Below the pieces are notes generated by a model. It had not been told where the DNA came from and did no database searches. It worked only from the letters and a program-made list of their open reading frames with translations. From contig CAMYOC010000020.1 in assembly GCA_947259915.1 (NCBI GenBank), positions 1,956 to 45,012 on the forward strand: DNA of 43,057 bases, written 5' to 3'. Positions 1 to 8,760 of this stretch are shown here, piece after piece (position 1 is the stretch's first letter; each line of letters begins with the position of its first letter). Made by a program: the position numbers and the translations under genes. Source of the DNA: an uncultured Gammaproteobacteria bacterium. GTDB lineage: Bacteria; Pseudomonadota; Gammaproteobacteria; Steroidobacterales; XN24.

Positions 1-437
1 ACCCTCTTGTGAAATTCGCGTCCCGGGACAGGCGTCTCGGTAACGGTTTTTCGGCCGAGTCCGTGGCATCGGTGCTCGCCAGCAGTTTGGCGCCACTCAG
101 ACGCAGCACACGGAAGTTGACGTTCTCGCCGGTCGCGGCCGCGATCCGCGGCAGGATCTGCTGTATCTCGGCCGGGCTGGCCTCCTTGTCCCGGGCATCC
201 AGCGCGGCGACGGTGTCGGCCAGCGCCGACAACTCGATAATGACGTCCCGGTTCCAGCGGTCTTCGGCGAGCTCGTTACGGGCCTGACTGAGGAACCAGT
301 GGCCCAGCAGAACTGCCAGCAACGCGCCCAGCAGCGTGCCCAGCGCGACCGGGTGCAGCACCAGACCCAGAGCACCACGCCTGCCCGTGCTCAGCTCCGT
401 GAGCTCGTCCGGCGTTCCCAGGGCGACAATGCTCATA
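1..437 (-). CDS. Partial membrane protein, probably N-terminus of MalF-type sugar ABC permease
   Basis: The first about 145 residues are visible and the gene runs off the left edge. ATG at 437 has an AGGAG ribosome site six bases upstream and follows the malE-like stop by 22 bp, so it is the next operon gene. Residues about 27-50 form one hydrophobic helix (LHPVALGTLLGALLAVLLGH). The stretch after it looks extracytoplasmic, with a helical part and then a sensor-like strand region (FRVLRLSGAKLLASTD). By operon logic (ATPase, binding protein, then permease) this should be malF with an enlarged N-terminal periplasmic domain, as I recall from other gammaproteobacterial MalF proteins. The permease core is not visible, so a one-helix sensor protein (kinase or cyclase) remains possible. 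Function is inferred from context. Confidence 0.55.
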
Positions 438-459
438 ACAGGCTCCTGCTAATCGGCCT

Positions 460-1695
460 CTAGCGTCCCTTGCGCAGCGCAGCGATGCTCTTAGTCAGCG
501 TGGATTGTGCCTCGCCCAGCGCGACTTCCGGACTGGCAGATCCCTTGACGATCTTGTTCATCGCGGTCGTCACCGGCGACCACATCAGGGTCATCTCGGC
601 GTAGTTGGGCATCGGCACAGCGGTCTCGAGCTGGGCACGGAAAGCCGAGAGCACGGGGTCGTTCGCGACCTTCGGATTCTCATATACGGCCAGGTTGGAG
701 GGCAGCTGCCCTCCCTCGGTGGCCATCACCAGCGCGGCCTCATCGCTGACCATAAACGTGAGCAGCTCGTAGGCCGCCTCTTTGTGTTTTGAACCGGCGG
801 AGATATAGATCCCCTCGACGGTCAGCCAGGGCGCCATCGGTTTGCCGCCCGCCTCGTCCACGGTTGGCAACATCGCCAGACCGAAATCGACACCCTGCTC
901 GACTTCGGACAGGAACCAGGGACCGGACAACACCATGGCCGCCTTGCCGCTGTTGAACAGGCTGCCGATCAGCGCGGCCGACGGGTCCGCGGGCAGGATG
1001 CCGTCGGTCTTGTACCAGGTCATCATCTGATTGACGGCCTTGACGTTCTCGGGGATGTTGACGCTCGGCGTCGGACCCGGATCAAACACCCGCCCGCCGA
1101 ACGCGTTCATCAACGCGGCGTGGAAGAAATAATTGGAATACTCATAGGCGAGACCGAAGTTGCCGATCGACGCGTCGGTCAATTTCTTCGCCGTGGCCAC
1201 CAGCTCGGTCGACGTCTTCGGCGGATTCTTGACCAGCGCCTTGTTGTAGATCAGCGTGATGCTCTTGTAGTTGAACGGCAGGCCATAGACGGTGCCGCGA
1301 TAGGTCATCGGCGCCATCAGGTCCGGGATCAGCGATTCCAGCGTCTCGTCTTCGATAAAAAAATCGATCGGCTCGACGGTCTGACCGCCCTCGACCCAGC
1401 CACCCAGACGGTCCTGGGCAAAGATAAAGACATCCGGACCGCGACCGCGGGGCACCGCCGCGGTAATCTTGTCCGCGTAGGCGTCAAATGGCACCGCCAG
1501 CGAACGCACGCTGATACCGTCTGCCTTGTGGGCCTCGTTAAACATGGCCACGGTCTTTTCGAACGCGGTCTTCTCCTCACCGCGATAGGCATGCCAGACC
1601 ACCAGGTCGGCACTGAATGCGATATTCGCTGCCAGCAGCAGACCGGCTCCCGCCAGCACCGCCAGCCTGTGGCTAATACTCGTTACCATTTGCAT
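460..1695 (-). CDS. malE: MalE-like maltodextrin-binding protein of an ABC importer
   Basis: Periplasmic substrate-binding protein of 411 residues (409 if the second ATG at 1689 is used), the usual size for family 1 solute-binding proteins. A signal peptide is clear: charged start, hydrophobic core (LAVLAGAGLLLAANIAFSA), cleavage probably after AFSA. The mature protein opens with LVVWHAYRGEEKTAFEKTV, the typical first strand of MalE-like proteins, and contains GPDVFIFAQDRLGGW, a close match to the MalE GPDIIFWAHDRFGGY region. It lies 16 bp after malK and 22 bp before the permease-like gene, downstream of a GH13 amylase, which supports maltose or maltodextrin as ligand. The exact ligand is inferred from family and neighbours. 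Confidence 0.88.
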   Translation of the reverse strand: MQMVTSISHRLAVLAGAGLLLAANIAFSADLVVWHAYRGEEKTAFEKTVAMFNEAHKADGISVRSLAVPFDAYADKITAAVPRGRGPDVFIFAQDRLGGWVEGGQTVEPIDFFIEDETLESLIPDLMAPMTYRGTVYGLPFNYKSITLIYNKALVKNPPKTSTELVATAKKLTDASIGNFGLAYEYSNYFFHAALMNAFGGRVFDPGPTPSVNIPENVKAVNQMMTWYKTDGILPADPSAALIGSLFNSGKAAMVLSGPWFLSEVEQGVDFGLAMLPTVDEAGGKPMAPWLTVEGIYISAGSKHKEAAYELLTFMVSDEAALVMATEGGQLPSNLAVYENPKVANDPVLSAFRAQLETAVPMPNYAEMTLMWSPVTTAMNKIVKGSASPEVALGEAQSTLTKSIAALRKGR

Positions 1696-1711
1696 AGCAT
1701 CCTCGCTCGGT

Positions 1712-2824
<1,113 letters not shown>

Positions 2825-2849
2825 CCCGGACTCCTGTCTGCGTCTCTTC

Positions 2850-4430
2850 TTAGGGCGTATACACGCGGATCGCCATCGGCGGCACCGACACCTTGAGCGT
2901 CCGACCCGATAGCGCCACCGGCCGTCCGGTGACCGCCTCGACAGGACCCTCGGTCCAGACCTCCGGTGCGGTCACCTTCGCCTCGAGCGTTTCGCTGCCG
3001 CGGTTGGCCGCCACGATCACCACATCCCCCGAATCCATATCGCTGCGGCTGAAGATCAGCAGATCCCCTTCCCAATACAGCCGCTCGAAATCACCGCGGG
3101 TCAGCGCCGGATGCGCCCGCCGCGTGGCGATCAGATTTTTATAATAGTCGCGCAGGCCCTCGTTGCGCGCCTTGCCCTGGCCAGGCATTACCGCAGCATC
3201 ACCCCAGGGCATGTCATTGCGATTGGTCGGCCATACGCTGCCGTCCCGCGCCACCTCTTCGCCATAGTAGACCACCGGCAGACCGAGCGTCGTCATCTGC
3301 AGACCGACGCAGACCTTGAACTTGTCCAGATCACCACCCAGCTCGTAGAGCATCAGCGGTTCGTCATGGGACGAGAGATAGTGCGCGGTCTGATAACCCT
3401 CGCGGATCCGATGCCGCTTCTGCAAGTAAGCAGCGTACGCAATCGTGCGCCCCTTTCCATCGACAAAACCGCGGCAGCTACCGCGGAAGGTGAAGTCAAA
3501 GCCGGAGTCCATTTCGTCGTTGACAAACCATTCATCCAAGACCTGATTGGACCCACCCCAGACTTCGCCGAGCAGATAGAAGTCATCGCCAAGCTCTTCG
3601 CGCGTGCGCGCCCGGTGAACCTGCCAGAAATCGTGTCCGACGTGCTTGACGGTATCGAGACGGAAGCCGTCGACACCGGTACGCCGGGCCAGGCCAATGT
3701 TGGCGTCGAGCAGATAGGTGCTGACCTCCGGATCCTCGGTGACAAAGTCGGGCAGACCACCGACCTGGCAGGTCAGCGAATCCGCCGCGCAATCCACCGG
3801 CCTGGTCCGGATCCAGCCCTTGTATTGCGGATCGGTGAGGTAGCGCGTCCCATAACCGGCGTGGTTATAGACCACGTCCAGCAGTACCTTGATACCACGT
3901 TCGTGCGCGGCATCCACGAATGCCTTGAGGTCCGCCTCGCTGCCAAAGTGCGGATCCACACTGTGGAAATCATCCATCCAGTAGCCGTGGAACCCGGTGT
4001 GCTCGAATCCGTTTTGGGTCCCGGTTTCGGGTGGGCCCGACGCGAATACCGCGCCAGACATCTGCGTCTGGATCGGGTTGATCCAGATCGCAGTGGCGCC
4101 CAGGTCAGCGATCTCGTCGAGTTGCGCCGTCAATCCCCTGAGGTCACCGCCGTGCCAGCCGCCCGGATTGTCGAGATCGACACCGCTATTATTGCTGGCG
4201 TCACCGTCGGCAAAACGATCGACCAGCACAAAATAGATAATCGCATCGGACCAGTCGCGCTGCGGCGTGACCCGCACCATGCCTTCCCGTTTCGGTGTCG
4301 CGGCCGGTGCGTCTTTGGCCTCGGGTCCCGCGCAGCCTGCCGACAGACCGAACATGGCAAACACAAAGAGCGCGGTGAGTGCGGTAAGCACGCTGTGGAT
4401 TGATGTCGGAGGTGGGCGAACTGGCCTCAT
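2850..4430 (-). CDS. GH13 alpha-amylase family lipoprotein (amylase or cyclomaltodextrinase-like)
   Basis: Hydrolyses alpha-1,4-glucans, probably at the cell envelope, and feeds the adjacent maltodextrin importer. The open frame extends to 4508, but ATG at 4430 gives the best signal: a hydrophobic stretch then lipobox LSAGC, with the lipidated Cys at residue 33 of this start. Numbering from 4508, GH13 landmarks are DVVYNH (211-216), GFRLDTVKH with nucleophile D285, LLGEVWGG with acid/base E315, and SSHDE with D382. The C-terminal beta domain ends in a normal PPMAIRVY strand. First gene of the GH13-malK-malE-permease operon, 25 bp before malK. Subfamily cannot be fixed by eye. There is only a weak ribosome site before 4430, so start confidence is moderate. 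Confidence 0.9.
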   Translation of the reverse strand: MRPVRPPPTSIHSVLTALTALFVFAMFGLSAGCAGPEAKDAPAATPKREGMVRVTPQRDWSDAIIYFVLVDRFADGDASNNSGVDLDNPGGWHGGDLRGLTAQLDEIADLGATAIWINPIQTQMSGAVFASGPPETGTQNGFEHTGFHGYWMDDFHSVDPHFGSEADLKAFVDAAHERGIKVLLDVVYNHAGYGTRYLTDPQYKGWIRTRPVDCAADSLTCQVGGLPDFVTEDPEVSTYLLDANIGLARRTGVDGFRLDTVKHVGHDFWQVHRARTREELGDDFYLLGEVWGGSNQVLDEWFVNDEMDSGFDFTFRGSCRGFVDGKGRTIAYAAYLQKRHRIREGYQTAHYLSSHDEPLMLYELGGDLDKFKVCVGLQMTTLGLPVVYYGEEVARDGSVWPTNRNDMPWGDAAVMPGQGKARNEGLRDYYKNLIATRRAHPALTRGDFERLYWEGDLLIFSRSDMDSGDVVIVAANRGSETLEAKVTAPEVWTEGPVEAVTGRPVALSGRTLKVSVPPMAIRVYTP

Positions 4431-4529
4431 CTGCTGCAGGTGCCTCTGCTCCCTGTCGGGTTTCGTTTTTCTGATTTGCTTGTCGTTACAAGGCGTCCGT
4501 TTGCTCACCGCACTTTCCGGCGCGACGGC

Positions 4530-4604
4530 TCACGGATGCTGCAACGCGGCACCACGGCGGGCACTCCATTGAACATAGTCCCACCCGTAATTCTGGGGTT
4601 CCAT
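4530..4604 (-). other. Possible 24-codon small ORF in the amylase leader (weak)
   Basis: In the 206-bp gap between the DUF5989-like gene and the GH13 gene there is an ATG-started 24-codon frame rich in aromatic and amide residues (MEPQNYGWDYVQW...), a composition unlike the Arg/Ala/Gly-rich chance frames elsewhere in this DNA. There is no good ribosome site before it, and the frame stays open upstream of the ATG. It could be a small leader peptide, a decayed gene end or chance. I do not recognise it. Confidence 0.15.
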
Positions 4605-4636
4605 AGGTAGTTCCCGCAGCAACGGAGACCGCGCGA

Positions 4637-4789
4637 TCAGAACAATGTGTAGATAAACGAACCCAGCACGGATTGCTGACTGACGACCGCCAGCGCGCCC
4701 AAAACCACAAGCACGAGGATGATCGGCAGCAGCCAGATTTTTTTCCGCACGCGGAGGAAATCCCAAAGATCGGTGAGGAACTCCATCAT
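4637..4789 (-). CDS. DUF5989-like single-pass membrane microprotein
   Basis: About 50 residues: MMEFLTDLWDFLRVRKKIWL, a hydrophobic helix (PIILVLVVLGALAVV), then a short tail ending SFIYTLF. This layout (amphipathic EFL..LW.FLR.RKK start, one helix, terminal FIYTLF) is what I recall for DUF5989, a small uncharacterised family often found beside SGNH/GDSL-type envelope proteins and carbamoyltransferases. Here it is divergent from an SGNH/TPR gene. Two consecutive ATGs (4789 and 4786) are possible starts; the ribosome site is weak (AGG about 11 bases upstream). It acts in the membrane, role unknown; no enzymatic residues are seen. No carbamoyltransferase or SxtJ-type partner is in the window. 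Confidence 0.65.
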   Translation of the reverse strand: MMEFLTDLWDFLRVRKKIWLLPIILVLVVLGALAVVSQQSVLGSFIYTLF

Positions 4790-4801
4790 TGTTTTTTTAC
4801 C

Positions 4802-4810
4802 TGCTATAGT
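4802..4810 (+). promoter_or_regulatory. Extended -10 element, candidate promoter of SGNH gene 1
   Basis: TGCTATAGT matches an extended -10 (TG-n-TATAGT), about 105 bp upstream of ATG 4915 in the divergent gap. No good -35 is visible 17 bp upstream, which an extended -10 tolerates. The same nine bases occur at 29909-29917 before another gene. Candidate only. Confidence 0.35.
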
Positions 4811-4914
4811 CGCTGCCGTCCGGCACCCCGGAGCCGGCTTTGTAGCAGAAACCGACACTCCGGCACAATGCGGCGGCCGCGTCGGCTGCCGGTGCTGCAA
4901 CCGACATTGTACCG

Positions 4915-6762
4915 ATGGAGCTCACGGTCGTGGCCCGATCCCGTCCGCTCTTTTATCTCATCGCCCTGCTGCTGCCGCTCCTGGTTTTCGGCGCGGTCGA
5001 GGGGCTGCTGCGACTGACCGGCGTGGGCGAGCGCCAGCCGCTGTTTGTCCCGGCCGCGGTGGATGGGTATCTGCAGCCCAATGAACGGGTCATCGAACGC
5101 TTCTTTGCCAACCCCGCCGCTGCCCCCAGAGTCAGTATCGACACGACGTTCTTCAACGAGGAGAAAGCCCCGAACACGATCCGCGCCGTGATCCAGGGCG
5201 GCTCCAGCGCCGCCGGATTCCCTTACGGCAAATGGGCCTCGCCGGCGGGCATGCTACAGCAACGGCTCGAGCGCGCCTTCCCCGGTCGTCCGGTGGAGGT
5301 GATCAGCACCGCCATGTCCGCGGTAAACAGCTACGCCCTGCTGGACTTCGCAGACGAAATCATCGATATCGACCCGGACGTCGTCTTGATCTATGCCGGC
5401 CACAACGAGTTCCTCGGTGTACTCGGCGCAGGGTCCGCCTATGCCTCGAGTCTCTCGCCGGGGCTGACCCGCGCCACCCTCGCCCTGCGGCGCTCTCATC
5501 TGGTCGAAGCCGGATTCCGGCTTTACGGCGCCCTCGGACCGGCGCCGGAACAGCGCACCGGGACGCTGATGGCGCGGGTCGCCAAGGAGCGGCGAATCCC
5601 GTCGGACAGTCCCTTGTTCCTCACCGCCGTGGAGCAGTTCGAAGGCAATATCCAGCGATTGCTGAAGCGTTACCGCGAGCATGGCATCCCGGTGTTGATC
5701 GGCACACTGGCATCAAATGAAAAAGACCAGACGCCCTTTCTCCCGGCGCCGCCACCGGCCGACGCGGCGGCCGACTGGAGTCGCTCGCAAGCACAGGCGC
5801 TGGCCGCGCTGGACAACGGCGATACAAACCAGGCACTGATCGCCGGCGAGCGACTGATCGAACTGGCTCCCGAAAACGCGGAGTCATGGTTCCTGCGCGG
5901 ACGCGCGCGGCTGGCGGCTGGCGACGAAGAACCGGCGAGAGTCGATTTCCTGCATGCAAAAGACCTGGACCACCTGCGCTTCCGCGCGCCGGAATTGTTT
6001 AACCAGATCATCCGCGAAACCGCGCGCACCGACGATGCGCGGGTGGTCGATGTGCAGACCGCCATGGCGGCGCAATCACCCGGCGGATCGATCGGCCAGG
6101 AGCTGATGGTCGAGCATCTCCATCCCAACGTCGAAGGTTATTTCATCATGGCCGATGCGATGTATCAGGGTTTGATCGCCGCCGATGTCCTCGGCCCACC
6201 GGAGCGCGCGGTCGACGCGACCCTGGCGCGCGCGGAGATACCGGTAACCGCGATCGATCGCCTGGCCGGCGAGTACCGGGTCGGGCGGCTAAAGCTGGAC
6301 TGGCCGTTCAAAGAGGTCAAAGAGCCGTTCGAGCTGCCGCAGCCAACGGATGAGATCGAGCGCATCGCCCAGGCCTGGTTTAATGGGCAGCTGACCTGGA
6401 ACGCGGCCATGAACCAGGCCCTGGACAGCTATCAACGCGACGGCGATCTCGACGAGTCGGTCCGGGTCGCATGGAATCTGTCAGCGGCGTTCCCGTTCGA
6501 ACCCGATCAGGCCTATCTGGCCGGGACCCTGATGTTGCGTGCCGGTGATCCTCAGCGCGCGCTGAGCCTGCTCTATCGGGCCGTCCGCCTGCAGCCCCGC
6601 AACACGCGTTTCATGATGAGCCTGGCCCAGGGGTTCTATCAGGCCGGACGTACTGCCGAATCGATCCAGGTGCTGGAACGGGTGCTGGCGCTGGAACCCG
6701 CACACCCACGGGCGCCGGTGTTTCTCGAACGCCTGCAGCAGGAACTGGCGCCCGGCGACTAG
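4915..6762 (+). CDS. Membrane-anchored SGNH-hydrolase-like protein with C-terminal TPR (paralog 1)
   Basis: 615 residues. Residues about 11-30 form an N-terminal helix (PLFYLIALLLPLLVFGAVEG), so the body is probably periplasmic. An SGNH-type fold follows: block I GGSSAAGFPYG (probable Ser nucleophile S97), an AMSAVNSYALLDF segment, block III AGHNEF (N164) and block V EHLHP (E400, H403). A glutamate replaces the usual Asp of the GDSL DxxH motif. An insertion and the C-terminal third carry TPR-like helices (for example SLAQGFYQAGRTAESIQVL). The substrate is unknown: an acyl/acetyl esterase or transferase on a glycan or lipid is plausible. It is paralogous to the convergent gene ending at 6764. 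No Shine-Dalgarno precedes ATG 4915; a GTG at 4930 is an alternative start. Confidence 0.75.
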   Translation: MELTVVARSRPLFYLIALLLPLLVFGAVEGLLRLTGVGERQPLFVPAAVDGYLQPNERVIERFFANPAAAPRVSIDTTFFNEEKAPNTIRAVIQGGSSAAGFPYGKWASPAGMLQQRLERAFPGRPVEVISTAMSAVNSYALLDFADEIIDIDPDVVLIYAGHNEFLGVLGAGSAYASSLSPGLTRATLALRRSHLVEAGFRLYGALGPAPEQRTGTLMARVAKERRIPSDSPLFLTAVEQFEGNIQRLLKRYREHGIPVLIGTLASNEKDQTPFLPAPPPADAAADWSRSQAQALAALDNGDTNQALIAGERLIELAPENAESWFLRGRARLAAGDEEPARVDFLHAKDLDHLRFRAPELFNQIIRETARTDDARVVDVQTAMAAQSPGGSIGQELMVEHLHPNVEGYFIMADAMYQGLIAADVLGPPERAVDATLARAEIPVTAIDRLAGEYRVGRLKLDWPFKEVKEPFELPQPTDEIERIAQAWFNGQLTWNAAMNQALDSYQRDGDLDESVRVAWNLSAAFPFEPDQAYLAGTLMLRAGDPQRALSLLYRAVRLQPRNTRFMMSLAQGFYQAGRTAESIQVLERVLALEPAHPRAPVFLERLQQELAPGD

Positions 6763-6763
6763 G

Positions 6764-8638
6764 TCAGCGCCGATCCAGCTCCGCCAAACCGGCCCGCGCC
6801 CGGCTGTCGTCTGGCGCGATCTCCAGCGCCCGTTTGTATGCGCGGCGCGCGTGCTGGGTCAGACCGCTGCGCGCGCCGGCGTCGCCCAATGACAGCCAGG
6901 TCTGCAGATGCTCCGGCCTCACCGCCGCGGCCTGATAAAAGTAACGCACAGCCTGCACGGGTCGCCCGGCGTCGGCCAGCGCGACGGCCGCGTCGTACTG
7001 GTCTTCGGCGCTGAACGGGAACGCATCGGCGAGGATCAGCGCCACGCGAAGGTACTCGGGTTCATTGCTGCTGCGCCGGTAATAAGCCCGCAACTGCCGA
7101 TGGGCGGTGCGCCAGTCGATCTTCTGTTCATAGAGCTCTCTGGCCAACACGGCTTCGTTGCCGCGTGGTGGTGGCAGCACCGGCTCCTGACGGGTCTCGA
7201 CAAACGGCCAATCCGCCATAAGACGCATCAATTTGTATTCGCCAAACAGACGGTCCACCGCGCTCAGGGGCATCTCTTGTCGCGCTTGCCCGGTGTCGAC
7301 AAAAGAGAAACCGTCCCCGAGCAGACCGGTTTCTGACAGCGCCTGATGGAACGCATTGCCGATGATGAAATAACCCTCGGCGTTCGGGTGCAAATGCTCG
7401 GTGATCAGCCCATGGCCGATGACCCCACCGGGCGAAGCCGTGCGGAAGTCCGCCTCTACGTCCACGACCACCGCCCCGCTGGCGTCGGCCCGCGCCCGGA
7501 TGATGTCGTTAAAGCGCGTCGGCGCGCGGAAGCGCAATTGGTCCAGGTCGCGCGCGCGCTGAAAGGCCTCCAGTGCCTCCGAGGCGCGCTCATGGCTCGC
7601 CAGCAGCCCGGCCAGCACGTAGGCCGCTTGCGCACTGCCACCGGCCGTCAGGTCTTGTAGACGCCGCTGCGCACCCGGACTCAGCGGCTCGCCGGTCGCG
7701 ATGGATTCGGCCAGCGCACGGATCTCGCCTTCCGCACCGGGCGCGCTGATAAACGGGGGCTGATCCGCTTCGTTGCTTACCAGAGTCGCGATATAGACCG
7801 GTATCCCCACGCTACGATAACGCCTCAGGATCAGGTCCAGATTGCTGGTGAACTGTTCGACACCGCGCCGGTAAAGGTCCGAGTCCAGCGGGATACGCCG
7901 CTCGGCGGCGATCCGTGCCATCAGTGTGCCGCCCTGCCCCTCTTCACCGCTGACGGCCTGACCTCCGCCGGGCGAGAATAGACGCTCAAACACGCGGTAC
8001 AGCTGGAAACGCCGCAGACGCATGATGAGCCGGGTCAGCGCCGGCGAGCGGCTGGAAGTGTAGGCGGAACCGACACCGAGGATGCCGAGAAACTCGTTAT
8101 GCCCGGCGTAGATCAGCACCGCGTCGGGCTCGAGCGCGATGATCTCGTCGCTGAAGTCCCACAGCGCATAGGAGTTCACCGCCGACATCGCGGTGGTGAT
8201 CACCTCGATCCTGCGGCCGGGATTTTCCCGCCGCAGACGTTGCTCCAGCAGCGCCGCGGGCGAGGCCCCGTAACCGTAGGGGAAGCCGGCAGCGCTGGAG
8301 CCGCCCTGCACCACCAGTCGCAGCGCCTCAGGCGAGCGGCGGGTATCAAAAAAGCCGGTCTCGATGGAGACGTTGGGCGCCGCCTCGGGGCGCGAGAACA
8401 ACCGGCCCGCCGCCGCCGGGTTGGCCAGACTGTATTGCGGGAATTGCGGATGCGGGATAAACAGCGGGATCCGCGGTGCTACGTCCAGAGCGCGCAGCAC
8501 GCCCTCGGTGACGCCCAACAACAGTGTCGGCAACGACAAGGCCAACAGCAGGAATACACCCTTCCGCAACCGCCGGGCCGGCGCTTCGGCTGACGCCCGA
8601 TCGTCTTTCTCGTCCTGTGTCTTGTGCTGCTTGCCCAT
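6764..8638 (-). CDS. Membrane-anchored SGNH-hydrolase-like protein with C-terminal TPR (paralog 2)
   Basis: Paralog of the facing gene at 4915-6762, sharing long near-identical blocks: GGSSAAGFPYG, AMSAVNSYALWDFSDEI, VLIYAGHNEFLGILGVGSAY, EHLHPNAEGYFI. One N-terminal helix (GVFLLLALSLPTLLLGVTEG) follows a charged cytoplasmic start. The C-terminal TPR region includes WLSLGDAGARSGLTQHARRAY. ATG at 8638 is preferred: the longer frame to 8707 would start inside the T-tract of the pulA terminator. The ribosome site is poor, and a TTGACC -35-like hexamer lies just upstream. The predicted activity is serine esterase/acyltransferase-like at the periplasmic face, substrate unknown. Its stop codon is 1 bp from that of paralog 1, so the two transcripts must converge. 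Confidence 0.75.
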   Translation of the reverse strand: MGKQHKTQDEKDDRASAEAPARRLRKGVFLLLALSLPTLLLGVTEGVLRALDVAPRIPLFIPHPQFPQYSLANPAAAGRLFSRPEAAPNVSIETGFFDTRRSPEALRLVVQGGSSAAGFPYGYGASPAALLEQRLRRENPGRRIEVITTAMSAVNSYALWDFSDEIIALEPDAVLIYAGHNEFLGILGVGSAYTSSRSPALTRLIMRLRRFQLYRVFERLFSPGGGQAVSGEEGQGGTLMARIAAERRIPLDSDLYRRGVEQFTSNLDLILRRYRSVGIPVYIATLVSNEADQPPFISAPGAEGEIRALAESIATGEPLSPGAQRRLQDLTAGGSAQAAYVLAGLLASHERASEALEAFQRARDLDQLRFRAPTRFNDIIRARADASGAVVVDVEADFRTASPGGVIGHGLITEHLHPNAEGYFIIGNAFHQALSETGLLGDGFSFVDTGQARQEMPLSAVDRLFGEYKLMRLMADWPFVETRQEPVLPPPRGNEAVLARELYEQKIDWRTAHRQLRAYYRRSSNEPEYLRVALILADAFPFSAEDQYDAAVALADAGRPVQAVRYFYQAAAVRPEHLQTWLSLGDAGARSGLTQHARRAYKRALEIAPDDSRARAGLAELDRR

Positions 8639-8663
8639 GGGGTGCCCGGATCGAACGCTGCCG

Positions 8664-8692
8664 AGTCTGCTCGGCCTCGACGTCAGGGTCAA
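8664..8692 (-). promoter_or_regulatory. Weak candidate promoter for SGNH paralog 2
   Basis: TTGACC (8687-8692) and CAGACT (8664-8669) are separated by 17 bp, between the pulA terminator and ATG 8638. The -35 is good and the -10 poor (3 of 6). The terminator just upstream means this gene needs its own start, which raises the odds slightly. Confidence 0.28.
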
Positions 8693-8705
8693 ACCGCTTG
8701 CGTGC

Positions 8706-8739
8706 AAAAAAATGGCCCGGCGTCAGCGGACGCCGGGCC
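8706..8739 (-). terminator. Rho-independent terminator after pulA
   Basis: Perfect 11-bp GC-rich stem (8714-8724 with 8729-8739, 4-nt loop) followed on the minus strand by A then seven T (8706-8712). It starts 22 bp after the pulA stop. Confidence 0.92.
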
Positions 8740-8760
8740 GGGTTTCAGGACCCTTGTCCG

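Noticed and set aside
3111..4403. 430-codon plus-strand frame opposite the GH13 gene
   Set aside because: Antisense shadow of a gene with all GH13 catalytic motifs.
8639..8707. Longer start of SGNH paralog 2 at 8707
   Set aside because: The extra 23 codons begin within the T-tract of the pulA terminator and precede a normal charged N-terminus.
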